Assembly: GCA_009840165.1 (NCBI GenBank)
Contig: VXOG01000051.1
Location: 1-64,000, forward strand
From: Chloroflexota bacterium
GTDB taxonomy: Bacteria; Chloroflexota; Dehalococcoidia; Lucifugimonadales; UBA3495
Direction: 5' to 3'
Length of the DNA stretch: 64,000 nt
The first letter of the stretch is position 1, and the number at the start of each line of letters is the position of its first letter. The translations under genes and the position numbers were made by a program. Under the pieces are notes generated by a model that was not told the origin of the DNA, did no database searches, and saw only the letters and a list, made by a program, of their open reading frames with translations. This document shows, piece after piece, positions 25,181 to 33,778 of this stretch.

Positions 25181-25202
25181 ACATGGTATCCGCAAGGATC
25201 AA

Positions 25203-26267
25203 TCACAGGTTCATCTGAGGAACCAGGTAATTATCCATCTTGTTGTAGATTTGCAACCGGCTGCGCTGGGCATCCAGTACTACGATACGACCGCGTTCCT
25301 CGTCGAAATGCACGTCGGTGGGGCACGCGAACCGCCATTCGGACTCTGTGGTAGGAACCTCACGCCGGCGCTTGAGGTAGTCGGCGTTGGCGACCACGGT
25401 CATGTCAGCCCACTTGCTGAGCCACTGGGCATCGCCGATGAGGGAGATTATGAAGTTGCCCTCTTTGTCGAAGACGTGGACCTTGCCCGGGTGCATCCCG
25501 TTGTCGCTCCAGTCGGCGACGTACACATCGCCCTGGGGGTCTATGGTGATCTGTACGGGGAGGTGCATCTGTCCGCGCTTGGTTCCGGGTTCGCCGAACT
25601 GCATGAGCCATTCGCCGTCGGCAGTGAACTTCTGCACGCGATGGTTGCGATGGTCGGCTACGTACACGGAGCCGTCGGTCTGGTCAACGGTGATACCCCA
25701 GGGGGAGTTGAACTGGCCGTTGCCATCGCCCAGCGATCCCCAACTGGTGATCAACCGGCCGTCGCCGGTGAACTTGCGGACTTCGTGGCTGCGCCCGTCG
25801 GTGCAGTAGATGTTGCCGTCAGCGTCAACCGCGATGCCGGAAGTGCTGTGTCCTTGACCGTCTTCTCCCGGAACGGCATTCCATCGGTTGATGAATGTGC
25901 CGTCCTTGTCAAACTCGGAGACCTGGTTGAGCCACTCATCGCCGATGTAGAGATGACCATTCGGAGCCAGCACCATGCCGGAGGGCCAGATGAACTCGCC
26001 TTCCCGGTCGCCATACTTGCCGAACTCGCCGGTGAATTCCTCGTCACCCTCGTTTTCGCCCAGGTCAATGATGCTGACGCGAGCGCCGTAGGCCAACCGG
26101 TTCCAGGGGACGTTGGAGATGCCTTCGATGCCACGGTTCAGGACGTAAACCGTGTTGCCCTCAAAGGCCATGGCCGTAGGTTGGCTGAACCCCATGCCGG
26201 AGGCAGCGCCCCGGCCCACCGAGTGGCTGTAGTCGTACACCCGGCCTTTTGCGATCTGAGTAAGCAT
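25203..26267 (-). CDS. NHL-repeat beta-propeller protein
   Basis: 354 residues made of about six NHL blades, seen as recurring units such as GEFIWPSGMVLAPNGHLYIGD, NSPWGITVDQTDGSVYVAD and LPVQITIDPQGDVYVAD, each with the D-(x)-H/N-(x)-RVQKF or SEFD linker. Propellers of this type bind proteins, RNA or act as peptidyl-hydroxyglycine lyases; catalytic His/metal residues are not evident. There is no signal peptide. It lies downstream of DUF1501 and DUF1800 genes on the same strand, a grouping whose function is unknown. Confidence 0.85.
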   Translation of the reverse strand: MLTQIAKGRVYDYSHSVGRGAASGMGFSQPTAMAFEGNTVYVLNRGIEGISNVPWNRLAYGARVSIIDLGENEGDEEFTGEFGKYGDREGEFIWPSGMVLAPNGHLYIGDEWLNQVSEFDKDGTFINRWNAVPGEDGQGHSTSGIAVDADGNIYCTDGRSHEVRKFTGDGRLITSWGSLGDGNGQFNSPWGITVDQTDGSVYVADHRNHRVQKFTADGEWLMQFGEPGTKRGQMHLPVQITIDPQGDVYVADWSDNGMHPGKVHVFDKEGNFIISLIGDAQWLSKWADMTVVANADYLKRRREVPTTESEWRFACPTDVHFDEERGRIVVLDAQRSRLQIYNKMDNYLVPQMNL

Positions 26268-26360
26268 AGTTTTACCTGCTTGTTGCCTGCGTGTCTTGCC
26301 AAGAAATCGGGGCCAGCAGATCCAAACCCACTGGCCCCGGCCGTTTCTGCAAAGATTTTC

Positions 26361-26390
26361 GCCCTCACCCTCTCCCTGTGGGAGAGGGGA
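26361..26390. repeat. CCCTCACCCTCTCCC / GGGAGAGGG repeat (family C)
   Basis: Inverted repeat CCCTCTCCC-TGT-GGGAGAGGG preceded by CCCTCA. Related copies with the loop ATCAA lie at 46791 and 47331. It is in the gap between NHL and DUF1501 genes. Confidence 0.8.
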
Positions 26391-26404
26391 TTCAGGTTGC
26401 CGGT

Positions 26405-27532
26405 TTAGATGAACGCGACCTTTTCGAACTGTCCGCCGACGATGGGGTTGGCGTCCAGGCCCATCCAGTCTTCCAGAATTGTGGAGTACACGCCGCGGAA
26501 GTCGGTGTTGGGAACCAGATCGCCCTGTTCCAGGTCTTCGGGCTTGGAGGACGGGTATTCGCCGTACTCGCCGCCCTTGATCGGGTCGCCCATCATCAGC
26601 ACGAGGCCGGCGGCTCCGTGGTCGGTTCCGCTGCCGTTGTCGTGGACGCGGCGGCCAAATTCGGAGAACATCAACAGGATGACGTTGTCGGCGGCATCGT
26701 TCTCGCGCAGGTCGTCAAAGAAGCTGGATACCCCGGCTGATACGTCGCGCCAGAGTCCGTCGTGCATGCCGACCTGATTGGAGTGGCTGTCGAAGCTGCC
26801 GTGGTCACAGTAGAGTACGCGAGCGCCGAGGCCAGCCTGATGCACCTGGGAGATACCCTTGAGCTTGCGGGCGATGGGGGTGTCGGGATACTCGACGGTG
26901 CTGCTGTACTGCTCGGGCGCGATCTTGAGGATGTCGGCGGCCTTGAGGCCGTCGAGACCGGTTTGGCCCAAGTAGTCCATCACGAAGCCGCTGCCGATGG
27001 TGGGGGAATAGAGGCGCGAGAAGCGGTTGATGATCTTCTCCCGCTGCATCTCTTCCTGGATGCTGGTGAGCATACCAAAGTTTTCCAAGTCATCCACGCA
27101 GGCGACGGGGACACCGGGGAGGGCCAGGGCACGAGGGAGGCTCGGGCCGAAGCTGACGGCGGTTACCACGTTTTCCTTGTTGGGGTCGATGTCGCGGGTG
27201 GCGCGGCCCAGCCAGCCCTCGGTTCCCAGCTTGTCCGGCTCACAGGTGTGCCAGATGTCCATGCTGCGGAAGTGGCTGCGGGGGCTGTTGGCGTAACCGA
27301 CGCCATGAATGATGGCCATGTTGCCGGAATCCCAGAAGCGGCGCAGCAGAGCCAGTTCGGGGTGGAAGCCGATGCTGTCGTTCAGCTTGAGGATGCGGTC
27401 GTCCGCTACGCCGACGACAGGCCGCTTTTCGCGGTAGAGCGGCTCGGCGTGGGGGATGACGGTGTTCATGTAGTCGTTGCCGCCGGTAAGCTGCAAGACC
27501 ACCAGAACCGGATCTTTCTTCGTAGAGGTCAT
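26405..27532 (-). CDS. DUF1501 family protein
   Basis: 375 residues of the DUF1501 (alkaline-phosphatase-like sulfatase superfamily) family. Features: LVVLQLTGGNDYMNTVIP at the start, NMAIIHGVGYANSPRSHFRSMDIWHT, and FGRRVHDNGSGTDHGAAGLVLMMG near the C-terminus. No Tat or Sec signal is seen although many members are exported. It is paired with the DUF1800 gene just upstream, a very common bacterial pairing whose biochemical role is not established. Confidence 0.9.
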   Translation of the reverse strand: MTSTKKDPVLVVLQLTGGNDYMNTVIPHAEPLYREKRPVVGVADDRILKLNDSIGFHPELALLRRFWDSGNMAIIHGVGYANSPRSHFRSMDIWHTCEPDKLGTEGWLGRATRDIDPNKENVVTAVSFGPSLPRALALPGVPVACVDDLENFGMLTSIQEEMQREKIINRFSRLYSPTIGSGFVMDYLGQTGLDGLKAADILKIAPEQYSSTVEYPDTPIARKLKGISQVHQAGLGARVLYCDHGSFDSHSNQVGMHDGLWRDVSAGVSSFFDDLRENDAADNVILLMFSEFGRRVHDNGSGTDHGAAGLVLMMGDPIKGGEYGEYPSSKPEDLEQGDLVPNTDFRGVYSTILEDWMGLDANPIVGGQFEKVAFI

Positions 27533-27590
27533 TATGCTTGCTCCTGTGGGTATTGGAGTTTCGCTGCGGGTTACAGGTTGCGGCGATCCC

Positions 27591-27616
27591 TGGATTCCGG
27601 ATTTCGCCGGAATAAC
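27591..27616. repeat. Family B palindrome
   Basis: TGGATTCCGG-ATTT-CGCCGGAATAAC, a slightly degenerate copy between the DUF1501 and DUF1800 genes. Confidence 0.75.
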
Positions 27617-27646
27617 AAATTCAATGGGATCGCCGTACCGAAATCG

Positions 27647-29050
27647 TCAGGCGTACTGGTAGTCGCGCAGCGAAACGATCAGCTGCAGCATTTCGGAGAT
27701 GCGCTCTTCGGAGGCGCTCACGTCGGCATCGGTGGCCCAGGAAACGGCGCCGCCGGTTTCGGCGTGGGTGACCAACTCCTGCCTGGTGGCTGCATCAACT
27801 TCCAACGGACCCATGAGGTCGAGGCAGTTGTCCACCATAGCCGCAGCAGTCAGGTCGCCTTGGGACTGCATACGATTGATCATGGAGCGGATGCCGGGGC
27901 GGGTGACGTCGCTGACCATATCGGCGGTGAAGTTGATGCGGCGCATCAGGGAGCCGCTGTTGATCCACTCGACGCCGGTGTGCCAGCCTTCCACGCTGGG
28001 GGGATTGAGCAGGTCCTGGCCCATGTAGGTGGGCTGGCGAGCCATTTCGCCGAGGCCGGGGCCGGGGAACTCGAAGCCACCGACCAGCCGCAGGGTGCCT
28101 ACCACCACTTCGGCGGGGCTCTTGAGGCGGGCGTAGCGGGCGTTTTTGAAGAAGTCGCTGTTAAACAGCACGCGAAGCGTCGCGGTGATGTCGCAACCAG
28201 AATCGACGAAGGCGTCGGCCAGCAGGTCAATGGCGTCCTCGTCCTTGGGCGGCGTCACCTGCCAGGCCGGCACCTGGGCCTCGTCCGCAACGAAGAAGTT
28301 ATACAGGTGGCGGGCAATGAAGGTGGCGGTAGCCGGGTGTTCGCAGATAATGTTGATGATGTCTTCGCCGTCGAAGTTGCCGGTCTCGCCGAGGAAAGAC
28401 TTCTCGCCATCGTCGTGGTCTTCGGGCAGGTACTGGAACTGCCAGTCGTGGCGGCCGATGGGTCCGCGCGGCAGCTTGGGCTCGAAGGTCCAGCCGGTGA
28501 AGGCGCGGGAGGCTTCCCGAACGTCAACCTCGGTGTAGGTGCCAACGCCCATGCTGAACAGCTCCAGCAACTCGCGGCCCCAGTTTTCGTTGACGGCATC
28601 AGCGTGGTTCTCGAAGTTGTCCAGCCAGTAGATCATCGCCGGATTCTTAGCGACTTCCAGCAGCAACTCCTTGTAGTTGCCCATGCCTTTCTCGCGGAAG
28701 AGGGCGACCATGCGGGTGATCTCGTCGTAGTGGTCAACCTTGGACACGCCGGTGGCAAAGATCTGGTGCCAGAACAGCGCCATCTTCTCTTCCAAGGGCC
28801 GCTTGGTGTTGATCATGAAGTGGAGCCATTCGGCGGAACCCATTCCCTGAATGGTGCCGGGACGCCAAGTCCAGGGCTGGTAGCGGATGAGTTCGTAGCG
28901 GTCAATAGCCGGCTGGCTCTCGGGGTTCAGCAGCTCCTCAACCGTGGCCTCGTACCCCTGAGCAACGCGGGCTTCCAGCTCTTCGCGGGACGCCCCGAAA
29001 CCGGCACGACGCATCAGATGGGCCATCAAGGCGATGTCCTGAGATGCCAT
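27647..29050 (-). CDS. DUF1800 family protein
   Basis: About 467 residues, all-alpha. Typical DUF1800 elements: HLMRRAGFGASREELE at the N-terminus, MALFWHQIFATG, NPAMIYWLDN, ENWGRELLELFSMGVG, AFTGWTF and the C-terminal PPSVEGWHTGVEWINSG. ATG 29050 is preceded by AGGAGG; the long upstream in-frame extension is non-coding in appearance. It is transcribed from the promoter at 29090-29118 together with DUF1501 and perhaps NHL. Confidence 0.92.
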   Translation of the reverse strand: MASQDIALMAHLMRRAGFGASREELEARVAQGYEATVEELLNPESQPAIDRYELIRYQPWTWRPGTIQGMGSAEWLHFMINTKRPLEEKMALFWHQIFATGVSKVDHYDEITRMVALFREKGMGNYKELLLEVAKNPAMIYWLDNFENHADAVNENWGRELLELFSMGVGTYTEVDVREASRAFTGWTFEPKLPRGPIGRHDWQFQYLPEDHDDGEKSFLGETGNFDGEDIINIICEHPATATFIARHLYNFFVADEAQVPAWQVTPPKDEDAIDLLADAFVDSGCDITATLRVLFNSDFFKNARYARLKSPAEVVVGTLRLVGGFEFPGPGLGEMARQPTYMGQDLLNPPSVEGWHTGVEWINSGSLMRRINFTADMVSDVTRPGIRSMINRMQSQGDLTAAAMVDNCLDLMGPLEVDAATRQELVTHAETGGAVSWATDADVSASEERISEMLQLIVSLRDYQYA

Positions 29051-29089
29051 CTTTTTGCCTCCTGTAAAGTGTTCGCAGTGTTGTGCAAC

Positions 29090-29118
29090 ATTATCTGATA
29101 TGCTGAATCTACTGTCAA
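29090..29118 (-). promoter_or_regulatory. Promoter of DUF1800-DUF1501-NHL genes
   Basis: On the minus strand TTGACA (29118-29113), 17 bases, GATAAT (29095-29090). The start is expected near 29083, about 33 bases before the DUF1800 ATG. Confidence 0.7.
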
Positions 29119-29168
29119 CGATACCAGCGCTCCGGCAACACACGTTCCATCGCCGGGAGGCCCACGAG

Positions 29169-29492
29169 ATGACCACGGTAAAAGCAGAGGTCGCCAAAAA
29201 AGTCAAAGCCGCCGTGAATAAAGTCTTGGCTGAGCAGTACGGCGCGGAGACGTTATTTGACCCTATCGTCGTCGTGCCCAGGGATGACGGAGACGGCGAG
29301 GTTTATCTGCACGTGTACATGGTGTTCGACGAGAACACCGTAAGGACCGACGCCGACAGGCGCATTCGGTTCCTGGGATTGCTGGCGGAAGAACTAGGTG
29401 AAGGCTTCACTCCCGAGGTCCTTACCAAATCTTACGTACCCAAATCCGAATGGCCTGAATTTTCCCGGAGCCCATACGTTGTCCCCTGCTAA
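29169..29492 (+). CDS. Small partner of a HEPN protein
   Basis: 107 residues, start ATG 29169 with GGGAGG upstream. Segment VYLHVYMVFDENTVRTDADRRIRFLGLLAEEL followed by KSYVPKSEWPEF resembles small proteins commonly encoded just before UPF0332/HEPN proteins. No nucleotidyltransferase GSxxxxD motif is present, so it is not a classical MNT antitoxin. The stop overlaps the next gene's start by 14 bases. The function is unknown; a toxin-antitoxin role is inferred from the pairing only. Confidence 0.65.
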   Translation: MTTVKAEVAKKVKAAVNKVLAEQYGAETLFDPIVVVPRDDGDGEVYLHVYMVFDENTVRTDADRRIRFLGLLAEELGEGFTPEVLTKSYVPKSEWPEFSRSPYVVPC

Positions 29493-29964
29493 CCTGATCG
29501 CCACAGCGCGAACGCTGGTTGGCTCATCCTCACAGGAAACCGACCCGGAGCAGTCCCAGACCCACTTGAAACGTGCCGTCAGCACGGCTTACTACGCCAT
29601 GTTCCATGCGGTTTGCGCCAATGCCGCCGCGCTCCTGACCGACGAAATCTCCGACCCGGCTGCATCCGCGGCCTGGCTACAAGCCTATCGAGGGCCAGAG
29701 CACACCCACGTCAGGAACCAGTGCCGAAACGCCGGACTGATGGCGTCGTTTCCACCGGATATCAGAAATTTCGCCCAGAATTTCGTGCAGATTCAGAGCT
29801 ACCGTAACCAGGCCGACTACAATCCCCGATCCGATTTCTCCCGATCCGACGTATTGGAAATCATCGAAGATGCAGAGCGCGCAATCAACGAGTTATCATC
29901 CGCCTCGGCAAGCACACGTCGGGCTTTCGCTATAGCGATCCTCCTGCGCAACCGGGCCGACTGA
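29479..29964 (+). CDS. HEPN-domain (UPF0332-like) protein
   Basis: 161 residues from TTG 29479, which overlaps the previous gene; no ATG is suitable. The HEPN helices are recognised by HLKRAVSTAYYAMFHAV (29-45) and YRNQADY (108-114), the latter a UPF0332-type RxxADY motif. A possible ribonuclease-type R-x5-H is R71-H77 (RGPEHTH), but its placement is not certain. HEPN proteins with small partners act as RNases in toxin-antitoxin, abortive infection or stress systems. The next gene overlaps its stop by one base. Confidence 0.72.
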   Translation: MSPANLIATARTLVGSSSQETDPEQSQTHLKRAVSTAYYAMFHAVCANAAALLTDEISDPAASAAWLQAYRGPEHTHVRNQCRNAGLMASFPPDIRNFAQNFVQIQSYRNQADYNPRSDFSRSDVLEIIEDAERAINELSSASASTRRAFAIAILLRNRAD

Positions 29965-30461
29965 TGTACCGACCAACGCCAGCGCCTGCTTTGACAACGA
30001 CATCCTTCATGCGAGGCCGCGCGGCAGACCCGCCTTCGTTGGGCTGGATGCTGCTGTTGGCGTTCGCTCTGTTCGCGCTGGCGCTGCCGATTGTGGGGCC
30101 GTTGGACGATCACCACTTCGCGGAGCGTTCTCATACACACGGCCACATTTACCTAGATGGACGGACGGCGACCCACCAACACTTTTCAGACTCCGGCGCA
30201 GCTCACTGGCACGGCGACTTGACGAACGCAGCAAGTGATGGCGGATCCTGGGATGGCGCAGGACCGACAACGTATTTGACCGATCCGACAGGGAGCCTGC
30301 TGCTTGCCGTACTGACCGCACCATCCCACAAGGCGCCGGATGCGTTGCGTCCTGCGATTCCTCGGGATGAAGCGACAAACCCGCTCAGCCCATACGGAGT
30401 TCGCTACGGCCAGCCGTCCGGACGTTACGTCGCGCCGCTGCCGCCGCCACCCATCGCGTAA
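29964..30461 (+). CDS. His-rich single-pass membrane protein, unknown
   Basis: 165 residues, family not recognised. A hydrophobic helix (MLLLAFALFALALPIV) at about 29-45 is followed by a His-rich segment (DDHHFAERSHTHGHIYL, then THQHF and HWHGD) that would lie outside and could bind Cu, Zn or Ni. The C-terminus is proline-rich. It starts on the last base of the HEPN stop, and the next gene is a His-rich lipoprotein, so a metal-related role is plausible but not shown. Confidence 0.6.
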   Translation: MYRPTPAPALTTTSFMRGRAADPPSLGWMLLLAFALFALALPIVGPLDDHHFAERSHTHGHIYLDGRTATHQHFSDSGAAHWHGDLTNAASDGGSWDGAGPTTYLTDPTGSLLLAVLTAPSHKAPDALRPAIPRDEATNPLSPYGVRYGQPSGRYVAPLPPPPIA

Positions 30462-30509
30462 ATCCTCACACCACCCTTTGTTTCCCAATCTTTACGGAGG
30501 ATTTTCGTG

Positions 30510-31418
30510 ATGCGATTTGATCACGCAACTTTGCGCCGGCCGGCATATTGGTTGGCGTTGTTAATCACCCTCGTCGCTTTGCCTGTCCTCGCCGCGTGCG
30601 GAAGCGACGCGCAATTGGAGCCATCCACCCCCAACGCGACCGCCGGAGCTCAGGTCGCGCCCGCGCCCACATCGGCAAGCGAATCCGCAAGCGCAGCCGC
30701 ACCGACTAACGAGAGGCTCATAAACCTTGATATCGCAAATCGGGAAACGACAACGACGCGGGAGGACTTGCGAGTTACGCAGGGCGAAACCGTCCGCCTC
30801 ACTTTTACGGCCGACGAGCCGGGTGAGGTCCACCTGCACGGTTACGATCTGACCGCCGAGGTGTCGCCGGACCATCCGGGCGAGCTGGTATTCGAGGCGA
30901 CGACGGCGGGCGCGTTCGGCATAAACTTTCACGTTCTCGGCGCGGACGCCATGCACTCCGACACAGCGACCGTGGTGTCCGAAACGCCGGTCAGCGTGTC
31001 CATCACTGCCGAACCGGACGCGCACGGTGGCGTGGACGTGCGGATCGCCACGGAAGGATTCCAGTTTGCGCCGGACTCGGTGGACCAGGCTCACACACCC
31101 GGGGCAGGGCACGCGCACATCTACGTGGACGGCGTGAAACTGGGGCGAGTGTTCGAGCCGGATTACCGGATTGACCCTCTACCGCCGGGACAGCACGAAA
31201 TCAGGGTTTCACTGAATACCAACGACCACAGCGGTCTCGTGTATGACGGCGCCAAGGTTGAATCGACGGTTACCGTAACGGTGCCGGACGTGGGACAGGG
31301 GACGGGGCATGGAGAAAGCCACGGAGCCGGCGATGGGCACAGCCACGGCGGGCACGACCGCGGTGAGAAAGCAATCGTAGCGGAAGTACACCTGGGCAAC
31401 CTGGAAGTCTATCCCTAA
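30510..31418 (+). CDS. His-rich lipoprotein with cupredoxin-like domain
   Basis: 302 residues. Signal peptide with lipobox LPVLAAC, lipidated Cys at 30, then a Thr/Ala/Pro linker. A beta-rich domain (LRVTQGETVRLTFTADEPGE, then VHLHGYDL) looks cupredoxin-like. A second segment begins HAHIYVDGVKLGRVFEPDY, and the tail HGESHGAGDGHSHGGHDRGE is a likely metal chelator. GGAGG stands nine bases before the ATG; a GTG lies three bases upstream. It is probably cotranscribed with the preceding His-rich membrane protein. Candidate role: binding or delivering a transition metal outside the membrane. Confidence 0.72.
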   Translation: MRFDHATLRRPAYWLALLITLVALPVLAACGSDAQLEPSTPNATAGAQVAPAPTSASESASAAAPTNERLINLDIANRETTTTREDLRVTQGETVRLTFTADEPGEVHLHGYDLTAEVSPDHPGELVFEATTAGAFGINFHVLGADAMHSDTATVVSETPVSVSITAEPDAHGGVDVRIATEGFQFAPDSVDQAHTPGAGHAHIYVDGVKLGRVFEPDYRIDPLPPGQHEIRVSLNTNDHSGLVYDGAKVESTVTVTVPDVGQGTGHGESHGAGDGHSHGGHDRGEKAIVAEVHLGNLEVYP

Positions 31419-31450
31419 GCCCAGAGCAAGTTGGCTGCATCGTGCCCGCT

Positions 31451-31504
31451 CTGGATTCCCGCGCGCCAAAGGCGCATCTACAACTTTCGCGGGAATTACA
31501 GCGG
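31451..31504. repeat. Family B palindrome split by a 22-base insert
   Basis: Left half CTGGATTCCCGC (31451-31462) and right half TTTCGCGGGAATTACAGCGG (31485-31504) are separated by 22 bases that contain their own GCGCC/GGCGC hairpin. All other copies are contiguous. Confidence 0.7.
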
Positions 31505-31545
31505 TGAGGCGGGTATGACGGGCAATGTCAACCCAACGGCGAAAA

Positions 31546-31576
<31 letters not shown>

Positions 31577-31597
31577 ATCGGTGAAATTCCGAGGAAC

Positions 31598-32734
31598 TCA
31601 GCGCTGTTCGATGGGAACGTACTCCCGGTCCATGGGGCCGGTGTAGAGCAGGCGCGGGCGCAGTAGGATGTTGTTCTCGTACTGTTCGATGCACTGAGCG
31701 GACCAGCCGGGGACGCGACCGAGCGCGAAGATGGGGATGAACAGGTCGGACTCGATACCCAGGAGGTGATAGATTGAACCGGCGTAGAAGTCCACGTTGA
31801 CGTAGATGCCCCGGTCGCGGTAGGGGGCCATGACGTCCTCGGAGAGGTGGGTCAGGATCTGGAACCAGCGGGGGTCGCCACGCTTTTCACCGAGGGCCTG
31901 GGAGCGTTCGCGCAGGTGGCGAGCGCGGGGATCCTCGGCCCGATAGACGCGGTGGCCGAAGCCCATGATGCGCTCGCGGTTGTCGAGTTTGTTACGGGCG
32001 TATTCCTCCGCATTCTCCGGGTTACCGATTTCCATCGACATCTTCATCACTTCTTCGGCGGCGCCACCGTGGGCTGGGCCTTTGAGGGTTCCCACCGCGC
32101 CAGACACCGCGGCGTGCAGCGTAGAGTTAGTGGACGCGGCGACACGAGCGGCGAAGGAGGATGCGTTGACGCCGTGTTCGGCGTGGAGGATGAAGTCCAC
32201 GTCCATCAGGGCGATGGTCTCATCGTCCGGGGCCTCGTTGAAGAGCATGTAAAGGAAGTTACCGGCATGGTTCAGGTCAGGATTGGGCGCGACCGGCTCC
32301 AGGCCGTTGCGAATCCGGTGGTGGGCCGTAACGATGGTGGGAGCCTGGGCGGTGAGGCGCAAGGCTTTGCGGACGTTGGCTTCCCTGGAGTTATTCTCCG
32401 ATTCTTCGTCAAAGGCTGCCAGACCGATCAACGCCGTTTGCAGCACGTCCATGGGGTGAGCCGACTGGACGGCATCAATAACCGTAATGATCTCGTTGGG
32501 TATGCGGCGATTGGCGCGCAGATAGCCGTCCATCTCGGCCAACTGCTCTCGGTTGGGCAATTCGCCGTAGAGGACCAGGTAGATGATTTCTTCGAATGTG
32601 GACCGTTCGGCCAGATCGTGGATGTTGTAGCCACGATAGAGCAGTTTTCCGATCTCGCCGTCAATGAAACTGGACTCCGTGGTGTCCATGTAAACGTTCA
32701 TCAAACCACGATGAATTTCGGGCTGGTCGGCCAT
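31598..32734 (-). CDS. Citrate synthase / 2-methylcitrate synthase
   Basis: 378 residues, the short dimeric type. Condenses acetyl-CoA (or propionyl-CoA) with oxaloacetate. Active-site regions: AEHGVNASSF (His), GFGHRVYRAEDPRA (second His) and VNVDFYAGSIYHLLGI (Asp). Citrate and methylcitrate synthases of this type cannot be separated by eye. The ATG is preceded by AAGGAG. A promoter (32805-32834) lies upstream in the end of the transketolase gene. No other TCA genes are adjacent. Confidence 0.93.
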   Translation of the reverse strand: MADQPEIHRGLMNVYMDTTESSFIDGEIGKLLYRGYNIHDLAERSTFEEIIYLVLYGELPNREQLAEMDGYLRANRRIPNEIITVIDAVQSAHPMDVLQTALIGLAAFDEESENNSREANVRKALRLTAQAPTIVTAHHRIRNGLEPVAPNPDLNHAGNFLYMLFNEAPDDETIALMDVDFILHAEHGVNASSFAARVAASTNSTLHAAVSGAVGTLKGPAHGGAAEEVMKMSMEIGNPENAEEYARNKLDNRERIMGFGHRVYRAEDPRARHLRERSQALGEKRGDPRWFQILTHLSEDVMAPYRDRGIYVNVDFYAGSIYHLLGIESDLFIPIFALGRVPGWSAQCIEQYENNILLRPRLLYTGPMDREYVPIEQR

Positions 32735-32804
32735 CTGTGTACTCCTTCATAAGGGGCAGCGCCCCGATACCGCCGGCGTTGTTTGTCCGTTGCGGCGGCG
32801 AATT

Positions 32805-32834
32805 ATGCTAGCACCGGGCGCGTAAGAGTGTCAA
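32805..32834 (-). promoter_or_regulatory. Promoter of the citrate synthase gene
   Basis: Minus-strand TTGACA (32834-32829), 18 bases, TAGCAT (32810-32805). The start near 32798 leaves a leader of about 65 bases. The -35 overlaps the stop of the upstream transketolase gene. Confidence 0.6.
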
Positions 32835-33778
32835 CGCTTGCGGTTGATCGCTCGTTGCGCGGCCTGTTCGACGCCTTCAGCAGTCAGGCCGTTTTTGGCC
32901 ATCAACTCGTTGGCCGGGCCGGAGCTCGTGTAGCCGTGAAGGGCCACCATTTCGACCGGAACGGGATGATTGCGGGCGACGACGCCGGCTACCACACTGC
33001 CCAACCCGCCATGCACGTAATGCTCCTCAGCAGTCACGATGGCGCCGGTGTCCCGGGCGGCGGCGATGATGGCAGCTTCGTCGGCGGGAGCCAGAGTATG
33101 CAGGTTGATGACCCGCGCCTGAACGCCTTGCCCGGACAGGTTTTCAGCCGCATCCAGTGCCGGCGCAACCAGCGACCCACAGGCTATGATGCTGACGTCG
33201 CTTCCCTCTCGCATCAGCTCTGCACTTCCCATGCTGAACTGGTAGTCGTCGGCGTGGACGACGGGTGTGGCGGCGCGGGACAGCCGGACGTAAAGCGGGC
33301 CTTTGGTAGTCGCTGCGGAGCGAATGACCTGCTCGGTTTCGAGCGCGTCGGCAGGCGTCACCACGCTGAAAGAGGGCAGCGCGCACATCAGAGACAGGTC
33401 TTCGATGCTGTGGGCGGACATGCCGTCCTCGCCAGTGAGGATGCCGGCGTGGGTACAGATCAATTTCACATTCAGCGATGGTTGGGACACCAGCACCCGC
33501 AACTGGTCGTAGGGCCGTCCGGTTCCAAAGACGCTGAAGGTGCTGACGAAGGGGATTTTGCCGGCAGCGGCGAGACCGGCGGCCACGCCAACGATGTTCT
33601 GCTCCGCCGGGCCGAAGTCAAAGAAGCGGTCGGGGTACTGGTCGCGCCACAGGTGGACGAAGGTGGAAACGTTGAGGTCGCCGCCCAGCACCACGATGTC
33701 GGGGTGTTCCTCTGCCATGGTGAGGAGAGTGCGGCCGTAAGTTTCGCGGGTTGCCGCCGATTGCCGGTTGGAGGTCAT
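32831..33778 (-). CDS. Transketolase, C-terminal subunit (Pyr + C domains)
   Basis: 315 residues matching the second half of transketolase: the pyrimidine-binding domain with DLNVSTFVHL, FGPAEQNIVGVAAGLA (the Glu that activates thiamine diphosphate), and the C-terminal domain with VINLHTLAPAD. With the N-terminal subunit it forms the split type common in Chloroflexota and archaea, acting in the pentose phosphate pathway. It overlaps the N-subunit stop by one base (ATGA). Confidence 0.93.
   Translation of the reverse strand: MTSNRQSAATRETYGRTLLTMAEEHPDIVVLGGDLNVSTFVHLWRDQYPDRFFDFGPAEQNIVGVAAGLAAAGKIPFVSTFSVFGTGRPYDQLRVLVSQPSLNVKLICTHAGILTGEDGMSAHSIEDLSLMCALPSFSVVTPADALETEQVIRSAATTKGPLYVRLSRAATPVVHADDYQFSMGSAELMREGSDVSIIACGSLVAPALDAAENLSGQGVQARVINLHTLAPADEAAIIAAARDTGAIVTAEEHYVHGGLGSVVAGVVARNHPVPVEMVALHGYTSSGPANELMAKNGLTAEGVEQAAQRAINRKR

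Noticed and set aside
26762-29098. 778-codon open frame on the plus strand across the DUF1501 and DUF1800 genes
   Set aside because: It is antisense to two well-recognised genes, has repetitive Val/Gly/Ala/His-rich translation and no domain; typical of GC-rich shadow frames.
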